Assembly: GCF_001723605.1 (NCBI RefSeq)
Contig: NZ_CP017111.1
Location: forward strand, 2,294,001 to 2,358,000
Direction of reading: 5' to 3'
Source of the DNA: Sulfurospirillum halorespirans DSM 13726
GTDB taxonomy: Bacteria; Campylobacterota; Campylobacteria; Campylobacterales; Sulfurospirillaceae
Length of the DNA: 64,000 nucleotides
Both the position numbers and the translations under genes were made by a program. Positions 17,959 to 26,908 of the stretch are shown in pieces (position 1 is the first letter of the stretch; each line of letters starts with the position of its first letter). The notes beneath the pieces were generated by a model, which did no database searches, was not told where the DNA came from, and was given only the letters and a program-made list of their open reading frames with translations.

Positions 17959-19734
17959 TTATTTACAGTGATTAATCACCCCTAAATCGACGCACGCAAT
18001 ATGATTAGGCGAGGCTTTGGCACTCTTTTTTAAGACGCCAAAGATTTCGTTGAGTTCGTTATCATCCAGATCGTGTTGATAGCCAAATCCATGGCAGATG
18101 ACTGCCGCACTAACGGTCATCAAAGAGAACTGCTGAATCACGCCATCGCGGTTTTTTGCCATAATGTACCCCGTACTTAGCCCCTGTTCGCAGTAAAAAC
18201 TCTTGATGTCCTCTGCAAATTTACTCACGATTTCCAAAATAATGCCATACACTTTCTCAAAGCTATCTTCATCTTTAAGGCTCCAACCAAGGAAGAAGTC
18301 ATCGCCACCAACATGTCCTACTAAACACTCATCAAAGCCAACGGAGCTTCTAAGGATGTCGGCAAAAAGCGTAATGGCGCGGTCTCCTTTGCGAAAGCCG
18401 TAGTAGTCGTTAAAGGGTTTAAAGTTATCAAAGTCAAAGTACGCCATCATCACTTTCTCTTTGCCATCCACCGCATTTGCGACAAACTCATTAATGATGC
18501 GGTTACCTGAAAGTCCTGTAAGCGGATTTTGATCTTTGGCATCGACAATATTTTTTTCATTGACAATATCCAAAAGCACTTTGGAACTCAAAAAACCCAC
18601 ATATTTTTCATTTTCGGTGATCAAAATCGCGTCATTGTCATCATCAAACGCGTAAATTTTGAGGATTTTTTCAATCGGATCGTTGATGTCCGCCCTTCCA
18701 CAATGCGAAATGATCTTTTTAAGGCTTCCTTGCGTCATATTGTACAGCAATGCTTTGCCGTAATTGGAGTAGATGTAGGCTTTAATATCCATGTCTTTAA
18801 TGATGCCAAGCGGTGTGAGATCGTGTGCCAGTACAGGCACGAAATGGATCTTTTTATCGCTTTTAAGCACATCGTACACCTCGTTGATGTGCGAATCAAT
18901 AAAAACCGTGTGACTCTTTTGCAGGTATTTATCGATGTTGGCGATCTTACCACTTTTACGTTTATCATTTTGAGAAACCATCTTGAGATGTTCGTACGAA
19001 GGAGAGATCTCATGGACATTGAGCGTTGGTCGTTGCACAAAATAGCCTTGCACCATATTGCAGCCAAGTTTTTTACACTCGATGTACTCCTCTTCGCACT
19101 CCACGCCCTCGGCAATCGTGAAAATTCCCATCGCTTGGGCGATTTGGACGATGGAGTTGACGAAGAGTTTCTTCTTTTTACTGAGGTGAATGTCGCTGAT
19201 AAAAAATCGGTCGATTTTGATGAAATTTGGATCGGCATTAAAGAGCATTTGAAGCCCTGAAAAACCGACACCAAAATCGTCAATTGCCATCTTATAGCCT
19301 TGCTGTTTGTAGAGGTTGAGTACGAGTTTATCAACCCCAGCATACATGCCCACTTGGTGTTTTTCGGAGAGTTCAAAGCAGATGTTAGACGTGTCCATCT
19401 CGTAGGTGGAGAGCAGTTCACACGTGTAACCCGATTTAAAATCAGGCATCATCGTGATGCGATTGTCAAGATTGTAAAAAAGTTTAATATGTTTGGAAAA
19501 CGGCAGTAACGAAAATTTGTGAATCGCCTTTTCACGCAATTTCACATCGATCATGTAGAGTGCTTTCTCACTGTAAGCCGTGTCAAAAATGCAGTCAATC
19601 GTCGTAAATCCAGCAGGTTCGTAATTGCGTATCAGCGCTTCAACGGCGTAGAGTTTGCCCGTGTAAATATTGACAATGGGCTGAAAAGCAAAATCCGCCA
19701 CTTCGACCAATTTTTGCCATTTGTCATTGAACAT
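17959..19734 (-). CDS. EAL - tandem CBS - GGDEF cyclic di-GMP protein
   Basis: I choose the ATG at 19734 (MFNDKWQKLVEV); a further 36 codons upstream are open but lack domain character. The 591-residue protein has an N-terminal EAL domain (VEALIRN with E32-A-L, IDDFGVGFSG, AEGVE). Two CBS repeats follow in the middle (about 270-410) and a C-terminal GGDEF domain has the active loop as GGDDF. The order EAL-CBS-GGDEF is reported for c-di-GMP regulators where CBS modules sense nucleotides. Both catalytic loops look intact, so either activity is possible. No transmembrane segment is visible. Confidence 0.85.
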   Translation of the reverse strand: MFNDKWQKLVEVADFAFQPIVNIYTGKLYAVEALIRNYEPAGFTTIDCIFDTAYSEKALYMIDVKLREKAIHKFSLLPFSKHIKLFYNLDNRITMMPDFKSGYTCELLSTYEMDTSNICFELSEKHQVGMYAGVDKLVLNLYKQQGYKMAIDDFGVGFSGLQMLFNADPNFIKIDRFFISDIHLSKKKKLFVNSIVQIAQAMGIFTIAEGVECEEEYIECKKLGCNMVQGYFVQRPTLNVHEISPSYEHLKMVSQNDKRKSGKIANIDKYLQKSHTVFIDSHINEVYDVLKSDKKIHFVPVLAHDLTPLGIIKDMDIKAYIYSNYGKALLYNMTQGSLKKIISHCGRADINDPIEKILKIYAFDDDNDAILITENEKYVGFLSSKVLLDIVNEKNIVDAKDQNPLTGLSGNRIINEFVANAVDGKEKVMMAYFDFDNFKPFNDYYGFRKGDRAITLFADILRSSVGFDECLVGHVGGDDFFLGWSLKDEDSFEKVYGIILEIVSKFAEDIKSFYCEQGLSTGYIMAKNRDGVIQQFSLMTVSAAVICHGFGYQHDLDDNELNEIFGVLKKSAKASPNHIACVDLGVINHCK

Positions 19735-19807
19735 CGTGTATGATTCCTCTGTGTTGATGAGAAAATCATACACCAAAGCGATTACTAAAACATTACATGT
19801 AAAAGCG

Positions 19808-20407
19808 CTAGTCGCAGTTTTCCACGCAGATTTTATGCACAATCACTTGTCCGCCACACCCGACAAAGCAGGTGTCATAGTGTTGGTCACACCCACAATT
19901 GGTCGTACAAAAACTCTGCTGATTGACCAAAATCTGCTCAAACGTTGGACGCGTTGGAACCCATGGCTCGCGAGGACGGTCGTGACTCAGACGGCTCATA
20001 TAACGACGTAATTCATCGCGCCTTTTACACGCATTGGGGTCTTTATTTTGTTCACACTGCCTTTGAAAATGGCTCAAATCGCGACTGTAATCGTAATAAT
20101 CCCTCTGCCAATGCCTCAAGTCCATCTCAAAACGCATCACGTCCATTTGGTAGCGACTGTATGCCATCTCGTACGCTCTTTGTTCATCCATTTCAACGGC
20201 TTTAGCTTTGCCATACGCATCATCAAGACAATATTGGTAATTTCGTTGACATTGATCTTGACACCCTTGGCGAATCAGCGAACAGTTATTGAGGCAGGGT
20301 TGCGAGCGCGATGAGGCAGGAGGAATGTACTCATTTTTAATGACATAGCGAGGGCCACATCCTGCAAACAACAGAGCGATACAGACCCAAAGTAACCAAC
20401 GATACAT
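19808..20407 (-). CDS. Cysteine-rich lipoprotein of unknown function
   Basis: Start at the ATG 20407 (MYRWLLWVC), preceded by GAGGTACGT and a TATAAT box. The ~199-residue product has a lipobox LLFAGC. Two cysteine clusters frame a charged, Tyr/Arg-rich middle: CLNNCSLIRQGCQDQCQRNYQYC near the N-terminus and CTTNCGCDQHYDTCFVGCGG plus CVENC at the end. The C-x3-C repeats suggest disulfides or metal binding outside the cytoplasm. I do not recognise the family. Confidence 0.7.
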   Translation of the reverse strand: MYRWLLWVCIALLFAGCGPRYVIKNEYIPPASSRSQPCLNNCSLIRQGCQDQCQRNYQYCLDDAYGKAKAVEMDEQRAYEMAYSRYQMDVMRFEMDLRHWQRDYYDYSRDLSHFQRQCEQNKDPNACKRRDELRRYMSRLSHDRPREPWVPTRPTFEQILVNQQSFCTTNCGCDQHYDTCFVGCGGQVIVHKICVENCD

Positions 20408-20434
20408 ACGTACCTCTTTCAAATAATTTCGTGT

Positions 20435-20440
20435 ATTATA
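20435..20440 (-). promoter_or_regulatory. -10 box for the Cys-rich lipoprotein gene
   Basis: Minus-strand TATAAT in CCCTATAATACACG, 28 bases before the ATG, leaving a leader of about 21 nt that contains the GAGGT ribosome site. Confidence 0.55.
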
Positions 20441-20469
20441 GGGTAAAATCGTGAAGTTTGGGTGAAATC

Positions 20470-21261
20470 TTAAGGCTGAAGCACAGCACCTTTGAGGTAG
20501 TGCGAGACAATACGCTCATACATGCTTGAACCTTTACCGTCAGGCTCTTTAAGACGGTTCAGCTGCGCTTGCATGATGCTCATCTGCTCTTTAGGAATCT
20601 CTTTGCCCACGCAGATATAATAATCGGTGTTCAAAATCACATGCGCCAAGCGGTACTGCGCGACGTCTTGATTTTCACTGATCAGATGGTACACAAAAGG
20701 AACATCGGTATAGACAAGCGCGTCAACTCTGCCATACTCCAACATTTTATAGCCTTGAATCGGGGTTGAAACACGGGTAATGTTCAGACCATGCTTTTCG
20801 CCAATCTCTTGAAAAAGCAGTTTTTCAGACGAAGTCTCTTTAATCGTCACAATGCGAAGCGGACGTAAAATCTCTAACGTCGTTTTCCCCTTGGGCAGGT
20901 CCATTCCTCGTTTGGTAATCACCGCTAATTTTACCGTCGCAACAGGCCCTAACCAGTAAAAAAAAGGTTCTCTTTCTTTGAGCTTCACTGCGGTTACTAA
21001 GTAAGATCTTGGATGTTTGAGGGCTTCATCGTACATTTTATTCCACGCATCAAATTCAATTTCGTCTTGGGAAAATTGGGGTCGTAAAGAGACAAGACTC
21101 GCTTCCAAAAGATCAATACTTAACCCTTTAATAGCACCTTTGTCGCGAAAACTAAACGGAGGATTGGGGACGGCGTAGAGTGAAATGTCGCTCCCGATGA
21201 GAGACGTCATCCCTAAAATAACGGCAATTATTCCATACACAAAATGAGATCGAAACTGCAT
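20470..21261 (-). CDS. Periplasmic solute-binding protein, SBP_bac_3 type
   Basis: The 263-residue product has an N-terminal signal (YGIIAVILGMTSLIGS) and the two-lobe features of family 3 binding proteins: LYAVPNPPFSFRDKGAIKG at the start of the mature protein and ALVYTDVPFVYHLI in the second lobe. Such proteins bind amino acids or related small molecules, or act as sensor modules. No permease or ATPase gene is next to it, so it may be an orphan receptor or signalling protein. Ligand unknown. Confidence 0.72.
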   Translation of the reverse strand: MQFRSHFVYGIIAVILGMTSLIGSDISLYAVPNPPFSFRDKGAIKGLSIDLLEASLVSLRPQFSQDEIEFDAWNKMYDEALKHPRSYLVTAVKLKEREPFFYWLGPVATVKLAVITKRGMDLPKGKTTLEILRPLRIVTIKETSSEKLLFQEIGEKHGLNITRVSTPIQGYKMLEYGRVDALVYTDVPFVYHLISENQDVAQYRLAHVILNTDYYICVGKEIPKEQMSIMQAQLNRLKEPDGKGSSMYERIVSHYLKGAVLQP

Positions 21262-21355
21262 GATAGACCCTTAGTCAATTCATTTGAGAGGCTTTAAAAG
21301 TGTAACACATACCGCCTTACGTGAAACCAAAAGTGTGACAAAAATGACGAAGAAA

Positions 21356-22054
21356 TTAAACGTCACCTTGTGTGCGCGTTTGATACAGAAGGTACAAAAT
21401 CGTGCTGATCGCGCCACTGCTCAAAATCATCGCCATCACGACAATTTGGTAGCGCACGGCAATGAGAGGATCGACACCTGAGAGAATTTGCCCCGTCATC
21501 ATGCCAGGCAGTGAGACAAAACCTACGGCTAAAAACGAATTGATCTGAGGAATCATCGAAGCTTTAAACGCGATAGCGCGCGCTTTTTCCATGCTGTGAT
21601 GCTCACGCTCTTTGTCATAACGCTCCGCACACAACGAGATCGCATTCATCGCATTGGCATAGATCATACCAGCTAGAGGAATGACATAGCGCGGATCGAG
21701 TGGATTTTCAAGCTCCAACACGCCGCCTAACACAAGGGCAAGGCTGAGTGTGCCACCTACGGTGATGCTTCCCAAAATAACCAGATAACTTTGAAGATTT
21801 TGAGCGCGAATATTGCGCCTCGCAATCAGTGACGCCACCGTGATCATGACCGCGATCAGAAGCGTTAAAAGCCACAGCGAGTTGGTGTGAAAAAGGGAAG
21901 TGAGCACATAGCCAATAAGGATGAGCTGAACACTCATGCGAAGCGTTGCAACAGCAATCTCTGTTTTGTCTCCGACCCAACGGTAATAGAAAAAAGCAAC
22001 CAAAACAAGCGGTGGAAGCAGGTAAAGCAGGTGAGAAAGCGAGATCGTTTGCAT
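21356..22054 (-). CDS. UPF0014/FetB-type ABC permease
   Basis: The 232-residue membrane protein has about seven hydrophobic segments and the UPF0014 features ATLRMSVQLILIGYVL, IPLAGMIYANAMNAISL and FVSLPGMMTGQILSGVDP. FetB of E. coli belongs here and works with the ATPase FetA in iron export. No ATPase gene lies beside it, so the substrate and partner cannot be read from the window. A TTACATGTAA site sits 21 bases upstream of the ATG (22075-22084). Confidence 0.82.
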   Translation of the reverse strand: MQTISLSHLLYLLPPLVLVAFFYYRWVGDKTEIAVATLRMSVQLILIGYVLTSLFHTNSLWLLTLLIAVMITVASLIARRNIRAQNLQSYLVILGSITVGGTLSLALVLGGVLELENPLDPRYVIPLAGMIYANAMNAISLCAERYDKEREHHSMEKARAIAFKASMIPQINSFLAVGFVSLPGMMTGQILSGVDPLIAVRYQIVVMAMILSSGAISTILYLLYQTRTQGDV

Positions 22055-22111
22055 GGATTAAGCCTTACATGTAAAGCGGTATGTCAAAGCATACCGCTTT
22101 AAAAGATGATC

Positions 22112-23557
22112 TTACAACCCTTGATTTTTAAGTGCTGCCACAATCGCAGCGATGTGCTCATGTTTGATCTCATCTTCTTCGATGTCATGGATCGCGTCTA
22201 AGGTAAAGGTGGGAAGTTTTTTATCGAGATAGGTCGTGTTAAAGATACCATTTTTAAAATCTTCGTCCCGCATAATTTGACGATGCAGTGGAATATTGGT
22301 AGGAATTCCCGAGATGATAAACTCATCCAAAGCACGTCTGGCTTTGCGTACCACACCATCCCAGTCTATGCCCACAACAATGAGTTTGCCAATCATCGAA
22401 TCATAGTTGGTCGGCACCACATAATCTTTAAAACCAATGGCATCAAGTCTCACACCAGGACCGCCGGGAGAGAGGTAAGTCGTAATGCGACCCGAAGAGG
22501 GAATAAAGCCATTTTTAGGGTCTTCCGCGTTGATACGACACTCAATCGCGTAGCCTCTAAATTTGATGTCTTCTTGCATGGTAGGAAGGGGTTCGCCCTC
22601 AGCAATGCGGATCATACTTTGAACGATGTCGATGCCCGTAATCGCCTCTGTGATCGTATGCTCCACTTGAACCCTCGTGTTCATCTCGATAAAGAAGAAG
22701 TTATCGTCCTCATCGACCAAATACTCCACCGTTCCCACGCTCTCGTAGCCCAGTTTAAACATCGCTTTTTTAGACGCACGAAGCAGTTCATTGCGGACTT
22801 TGGGGTTAAGCCTCGGACTTGGAGCGATCTCCACCACTTTTTGATGGCGACGTTGGATCGAACAGTCGCGTTCGCCTAAGTGAATTACATTGCCAAATTT
22901 ATCCGCCATGACTTGCACTTCAATGTGGCGAGGATTTTGCACGTATTTTTCAATAAACGCATCGCCCCTGCCAAAAAAGCGCTCTGCCTCTTTGGTTGCG
23001 GCTTCAAACATCGGAATAAACTCTTCCTCTTTTTTGACAATACGCATCCCTTTTCCACCACCACCAAAGGCTGCTTTGATGATCACAGGAAAACCAATCT
23101 CACGTGCCACACGAATCGCCGCATCCATCTCAAGAATGGGCTGATCGGTACCGCCAAGAACGGGAACACCGACGGCTTTCATGGCAATTTTTGATGCCAT
23201 TTTGTCACCAAAAAGAGCGATATGATCCGGCTTTGGACCAATGAAAGCAATGTCATGATCGATACAATACTGCGCAAAATCAGCATTTTCAGACAAAAAT
23301 CCGTATCCTGGATGAATCGCGTCTGCACCAACCTCGATGGCAAGTGCTACGATATTTTTATAATCCAGATAAGCCTGAATTGGATCGCCCTTGAGCAGAT
23401 AACTCTCATCTGCCTTACGAACCCAAACACCATTCGCATCAATCGTTGAAAAAACACAAACACTCTTAATCTCCAACTCTTTACATGCCCTAATGATCCT
23501 AAGCGCGATTTCACCGCGATTGGCGATCAATACCTTTGTGATTTTTCGTGCGTCCAC
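22112..23557 (-). CDS. Biotin carboxylase subunit (PycA/AccC type)
   Basis: Start chosen at the GTG 23557, which follows GGGAGAAGA; an in-frame TTG at 23575 is less likely. The 481-residue ATP-grasp enzyme has VLIANRGEIALRIIRAC at the N-terminus, HPGYGFLSEN, the ATP loop AFGGGGKGMR, and FIEMNTRVQVEHTITE in the active site. It carboxylates biotin with bicarbonate and ATP. The length and the tail HIAAIVAAL resemble the A subunit of the two-subunit pyruvate carboxylase of Campylobacter more than the ~445-residue AccC. The biotin-carrying B subunit is not adjacent. Confidence 0.85.
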   Translation of the reverse strand: MDARKITKVLIANRGEIALRIIRACKELEIKSVCVFSTIDANGVWVRKADESYLLKGDPIQAYLDYKNIVALAIEVGADAIHPGYGFLSENADFAQYCIDHDIAFIGPKPDHIALFGDKMASKIAMKAVGVPVLGGTDQPILEMDAAIRVAREIGFPVIIKAAFGGGGKGMRIVKKEEEFIPMFEAATKEAERFFGRGDAFIEKYVQNPRHIEVQVMADKFGNVIHLGERDCSIQRRHQKVVEIAPSPRLNPKVRNELLRASKKAMFKLGYESVGTVEYLVDEDDNFFFIEMNTRVQVEHTITEAITGIDIVQSMIRIAEGEPLPTMQEDIKFRGYAIECRINAEDPKNGFIPSSGRITTYLSPGGPGVRLDAIGFKDYVVPTNYDSMIGKLIVVGIDWDGVVRKARRALDEFIISGIPTNIPLHRQIMRDEDFKNGIFNTTYLDKKLPTFTLDAIHDIEEDEIKHEHIAAIVAALKNQGL

Positions 23558-23588
23558 GTCTCTTCTCCCACTCAAAAATGAAGCACAA

Positions 23589-23594
23589 ATTATA
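23589..23594 (-). promoter_or_regulatory. -10 box for the biotin carboxylase gene
   Basis: Minus-strand TATAAT in GTGCTATAATTTG, about 32 bases before the chosen GTG start. Confidence 0.5.
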
Positions 23595-23648
23595 GCACTT
23601 AAATATTAAAGTAACCTCTGTATTAAAGACATAATTTTGACATAATTT

Positions 23649-25511
23649 TTATAGCCACTCTTCGCGATGCACACTCTCATCAATGTCGCGTCCCATACGT
23701 TGATGCAACGCCCAATAATAGTCCACAAACTTCTGAATCACTTCTGAATTTGGCATGTAAAATCCACCTTCTTTACATGTAAAACGCTCCAAAAAGAGTT
23801 TTGCATCCCGTTTTGAGAGGTAATGCTGCAACAATTCCGTATAGGTTTTAAGATACCACGCTTTGAGTCGTTCATACGCTTCAACGCGAAGATCGATCGT
23901 TAAGGTTTCATCAAACGCCAAGACACCGCTTTGAAAGAGTCCGCTAAGATGGATCAACCCTTCACAATAATAAGGCTCCACTTCGCCCGTTTTCATCCAG
24001 GCAATGAGCCCCACAGAGCGCTTGATGACATCGCGTAACAGCGCCATTTTAAGCGTTTCATCTTCTTTCATAAAAAACGCAACCAAGCCACCCGTAGTCG
24101 CTTTAAACTCTTCGATATTTTTAAACACCCCACTTTGATTCATCCGCGTTTCGGTGTCGTGGTCCATCCATAAAATATGCCCAAATTCATGCCCGATGGT
24201 GCTCACTTCATACACCTGATGCCATAGCGGCGCTTGATGAAAGATGATCTCACGTTCCGCGTCCATAAACGCTTTGCCAAAAACCTGCTGGTTAATTTTT
24301 AAAAAGGGTTTCGCACGCAAAGAATCCAAGATGTTATCGGAAAAGGCAAAGATCTTTTTGCCGAGCTCTTGACTGACCGTTTCGTCATTGGGAACCACTT
24401 GCGCGGAGAAAAGTCCGTTAAATTCCGCAGCATAAAACAGAGCAGGACGCCCGATGTAGAGCTGTACGCGCTTTAGGTTTGAGAGAACATTCTCTTTTAC
24501 ATGTAAAACATTTTCACCGTTTTGATCAAACAACGTGGTAAACATATTTAAAATGCGATCAAACGTGCCGTACGCCCCTTTGTTTTCAGGATTGGAGATT
24601 CGCACATCCCACTCCAAAGCGACCGCTTTTTTGTAGTGATCTTCGTAGTATTCCAAAGGATGACCGATCTGAATCGGCGTGGTGATTTTCATCCATCTGC
24701 GATCCACTTCCGCCCATCTAGCAATCAGTTCACTGCGCTCCTCTTCCCCAAACGCCTCATCAAGTGCTCTAAAATAGTCAATGTAAAACGTTTTGTGATC
24801 CCAATCAGGATCGTCCATCTCGTACAGATCATCACACAAACTCTGCAACGCACTTCTAACCTGCTGAACTTCTTTTGTAAACGCTGTTGCATAGGCTTTT
24901 GCGATATAACCGCCCTCCACTTTTTCAAGCACCGAATAGGAGCGATCACCCTCTTCACCATTGGGTGATGGATCGAGCAAGCCGTTTACATGTAACATCT
25001 GCGCGATCGCTTCTTGGTCTTTGGCGTATTCCAGTTCCAAAAGAGGATTGATCGTGTTGATAATGTGCTCATTCCACGACGATTGCCAGCTGCTTAAAGC
25101 CAGACCGACCTCATGAACACCACGCAATATGCGTCGGTAAAACGGTGAAAAAAGCCACTCTTTATCCACATGTGCCAAAAGTTCACCGTGCGCTTTGAGG
25201 TAAAATTCACTCACCCAAAGATAAGCTTTCTCTTTTGCTTGTGTAACAAAAACCTCATCTTTCCCCTCTTTTTCCAACGCTTGCACCAGCTGTTCATCCC
25301 GAAGGTTGATCAGACGTGTGAGGGCTGCAACCCTGTTTTCGCGAATCAACGAAAGCTCAACGCTGTCTAAAAAAGTGTCGATAACCGCTTCCATACGTTT
25401 ATCGTACGTTTGTGACTCCACAATACTAAAGTAATTCCCAAGCTCCCTTTGGCGCTCCCCTAAAAGATCGTAAAATCGTCTTAAATCATTTTCAAATTTC
25501 TGGCTCATCAT
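23649..25511 (-). CDS. ciaB: CiaB-family protein with HEFGH zinc-protease motif
   Basis: I place the start at the first ATG of the ATGATG at 25511; the codon before this in the open frame is a GTG with no ribosome site. The ~620-residue soluble protein resembles Campylobacter invasion antigen B in length and in the region around STIGHEFGHILWMDHDTETR, then GVFKNIEEFKATTGGL. The HEFGH sequence fits the HExxH zinc-metallopeptidase motif, and a downstream Glu (EEFKAT) could be the third ligand. CiaB is described as a secreted invasion factor in C. jejuni. In a free-living relative another role, such as peptidase, is more plausible. It contains three TTACATGTAA palindromes. Confidence 0.75.
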   Translation of the reverse strand: MMSQKFENDLRRFYDLLGERQRELGNYFSIVESQTYDKRMEAVIDTFLDSVELSLIRENRVAALTRLINLRDEQLVQALEKEGKDEVFVTQAKEKAYLWVSEFYLKAHGELLAHVDKEWLFSPFYRRILRGVHEVGLALSSWQSSWNEHIINTINPLLELEYAKDQEAIAQMLHVNGLLDPSPNGEEGDRSYSVLEKVEGGYIAKAYATAFTKEVQQVRSALQSLCDDLYEMDDPDWDHKTFYIDYFRALDEAFGEEERSELIARWAEVDRRWMKITTPIQIGHPLEYYEDHYKKAVALEWDVRISNPENKGAYGTFDRILNMFTTLFDQNGENVLHVKENVLSNLKRVQLYIGRPALFYAAEFNGLFSAQVVPNDETVSQELGKKIFAFSDNILDSLRAKPFLKINQQVFGKAFMDAEREIIFHQAPLWHQVYEVSTIGHEFGHILWMDHDTETRMNQSGVFKNIEEFKATTGGLVAFFMKEDETLKMALLRDVIKRSVGLIAWMKTGEVEPYYCEGLIHLSGLFQSGVLAFDETLTIDLRVEAYERLKAWYLKTYTELLQHYLSKRDAKLFLERFTCKEGGFYMPNSEVIQKFVDYYWALHQRMGRDIDESVHREEWL

Positions 25512-25655
25512 TTTTCTCACATTTGTTTGTCAATTTAAGTATAATCTTAACGCCTTTTTCATCTATACAAGGTTAAGAAAAAGAGCTGCCCAACAAAATT
25601 CTCAACGATTGCCGATTTAGCTTCTTGATTCTAGATTATTAAACCAGGAGTTGCT

Positions 25656-26783
25656 ATGACCAGCCGCTACGAATCCATCAATACCTATCTGAATCGAGGC
25701 ATTATCGAGGCGAATATCGCCTATGCCAAAATGCACCAAAGCTCTTTTTCGATTGTTAAATTTGGATTTGAAGTTGACTTGGAAGATGGTTTTTTCTTTA
25801 AAGACCTCATGGCGTTTATTCACACTGAACTTGGATTTCACACGTTGTTGCAGCAAGGGGTAGACACTTTTTTGATCGTTTTGCGCGACATTAAAATTCA
25901 CCACGCCAAAAAAGTACTCAAAAAGTTAGAGCACTCCATCAAACAAAATTTTAAAATAGAGATCAAACACATTGGGCTCACCCTTTTTGACGTAAGTGAT
26001 AGCTACAAATCTCTCTTGGATCGCCTTGATAAATACTACGTCATGTCACGCCTTTCAAGCCGTAAAAAGATCTTTTATGGCACGTTGGATTTTGACTTTT
26101 ACGAGACACAAAATAAAAATGATGTCTTAGCCTCCATTTTACGCAAAGAAAATACGGTCACCTTGCACAATCTTTACAACGGCATTCCCATCAAAGAGGT
26201 CGCAACCATCGCTAAGTTTGATGAGGGCATCGCGCAGATCAAGGTCATGACACCCAAAATTTTCTACTACACGAAAGAGAGTTTTACCTTTATTCAACAC
26301 GACAAAATCCCGAGCATCATCAAAGCCAAAATCATCAAAGTTGATCCGGCTAAAACCCTTGTTGTGCTTGCTAATTTGGAGTTTTTAGATGCTTCGCCAC
26401 TGGATCGAAGCTACATCAGAGTGCAACCTCAAAAACCGATCAATGCAACCCTTGTGATCAACAAAATCAAGTTCATCGATGGCACGCTCGATACAATTTC
26501 CGAGAGCTCTGTGGTTTTACATGTAAAGCTTGACGCTATTGAAAAAATCATTCACCAAGATTTTGTGGAAAAAGAGTTTGACATTGCCTTTCATATTCCC
26601 AGTGAAAAAGGGTTTTTAACGATGGTTTCTGCTAAAGCGACCATTTTTAGCATCATCAACGAAACCATTGTCGTCAACATCCAAGCAAATCCATTTATGA
26701 AATCCAAACTAAAAGAGTACGTCTCCATGCGTCAAAATGCCCTTTTGGTGGACTTAAGGCAACAACTTAAACACATGAGCTAG
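25656..26783 (+). CDS. PilZ-like protein with degenerate GGDEF-like N-terminal region
   Basis: The 375-residue soluble protein has two parts. Residues 1-140 look like a worn GGDEF/cyclase fold (GVDTFLIVLRDI in place of the GGDEF loop). The C-terminal part has SPLDRSYIRVQPQKP, where R-x3-R matches the first PilZ c-di-GMP-binding motif. The second PilZ motif (D/NxSxxG) is not clear. A c-di-GMP effector role is therefore possible but uncertain. A TATAAT at 25540-25545 may drive it. It stands alone between the divergent ciaB gene and the Pit transporter. Confidence 0.6.
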   Translation: MTSRYESINTYLNRGIIEANIAYAKMHQSSFSIVKFGFEVDLEDGFFFKDLMAFIHTELGFHTLLQQGVDTFLIVLRDIKIHHAKKVLKKLEHSIKQNFKIEIKHIGLTLFDVSDSYKSLLDRLDKYYVMSRLSSRKKIFYGTLDFDFYETQNKNDVLASILRKENTVTLHNLYNGIPIKEVATIAKFDEGIAQIKVMTPKIFYYTKESFTFIQHDKIPSIIKAKIIKVDPAKTLVVLANLEFLDASPLDRSYIRVQPQKPINATLVINKIKFIDGTLDTISESSVVLHVKLDAIEKIIHQDFVEKEFDIAFHIPSEKGFLTMVSAKATIFSIINETIVVNIQANPFMKSKLKEYVSMRQNALLVDLRQQLKHMS

Positions 26784-26908
26784 CTCTCATATTTTTATCC
26801 AAAAGGCGCTTGGAGTGACATTAGAAAATAAGCGTATTCTTAATTAAAGCAAAATAACTATATTTATTCGATAAAGTTACGGTTACTAAAAAATTAGGAT
26901 ACTTCTTT

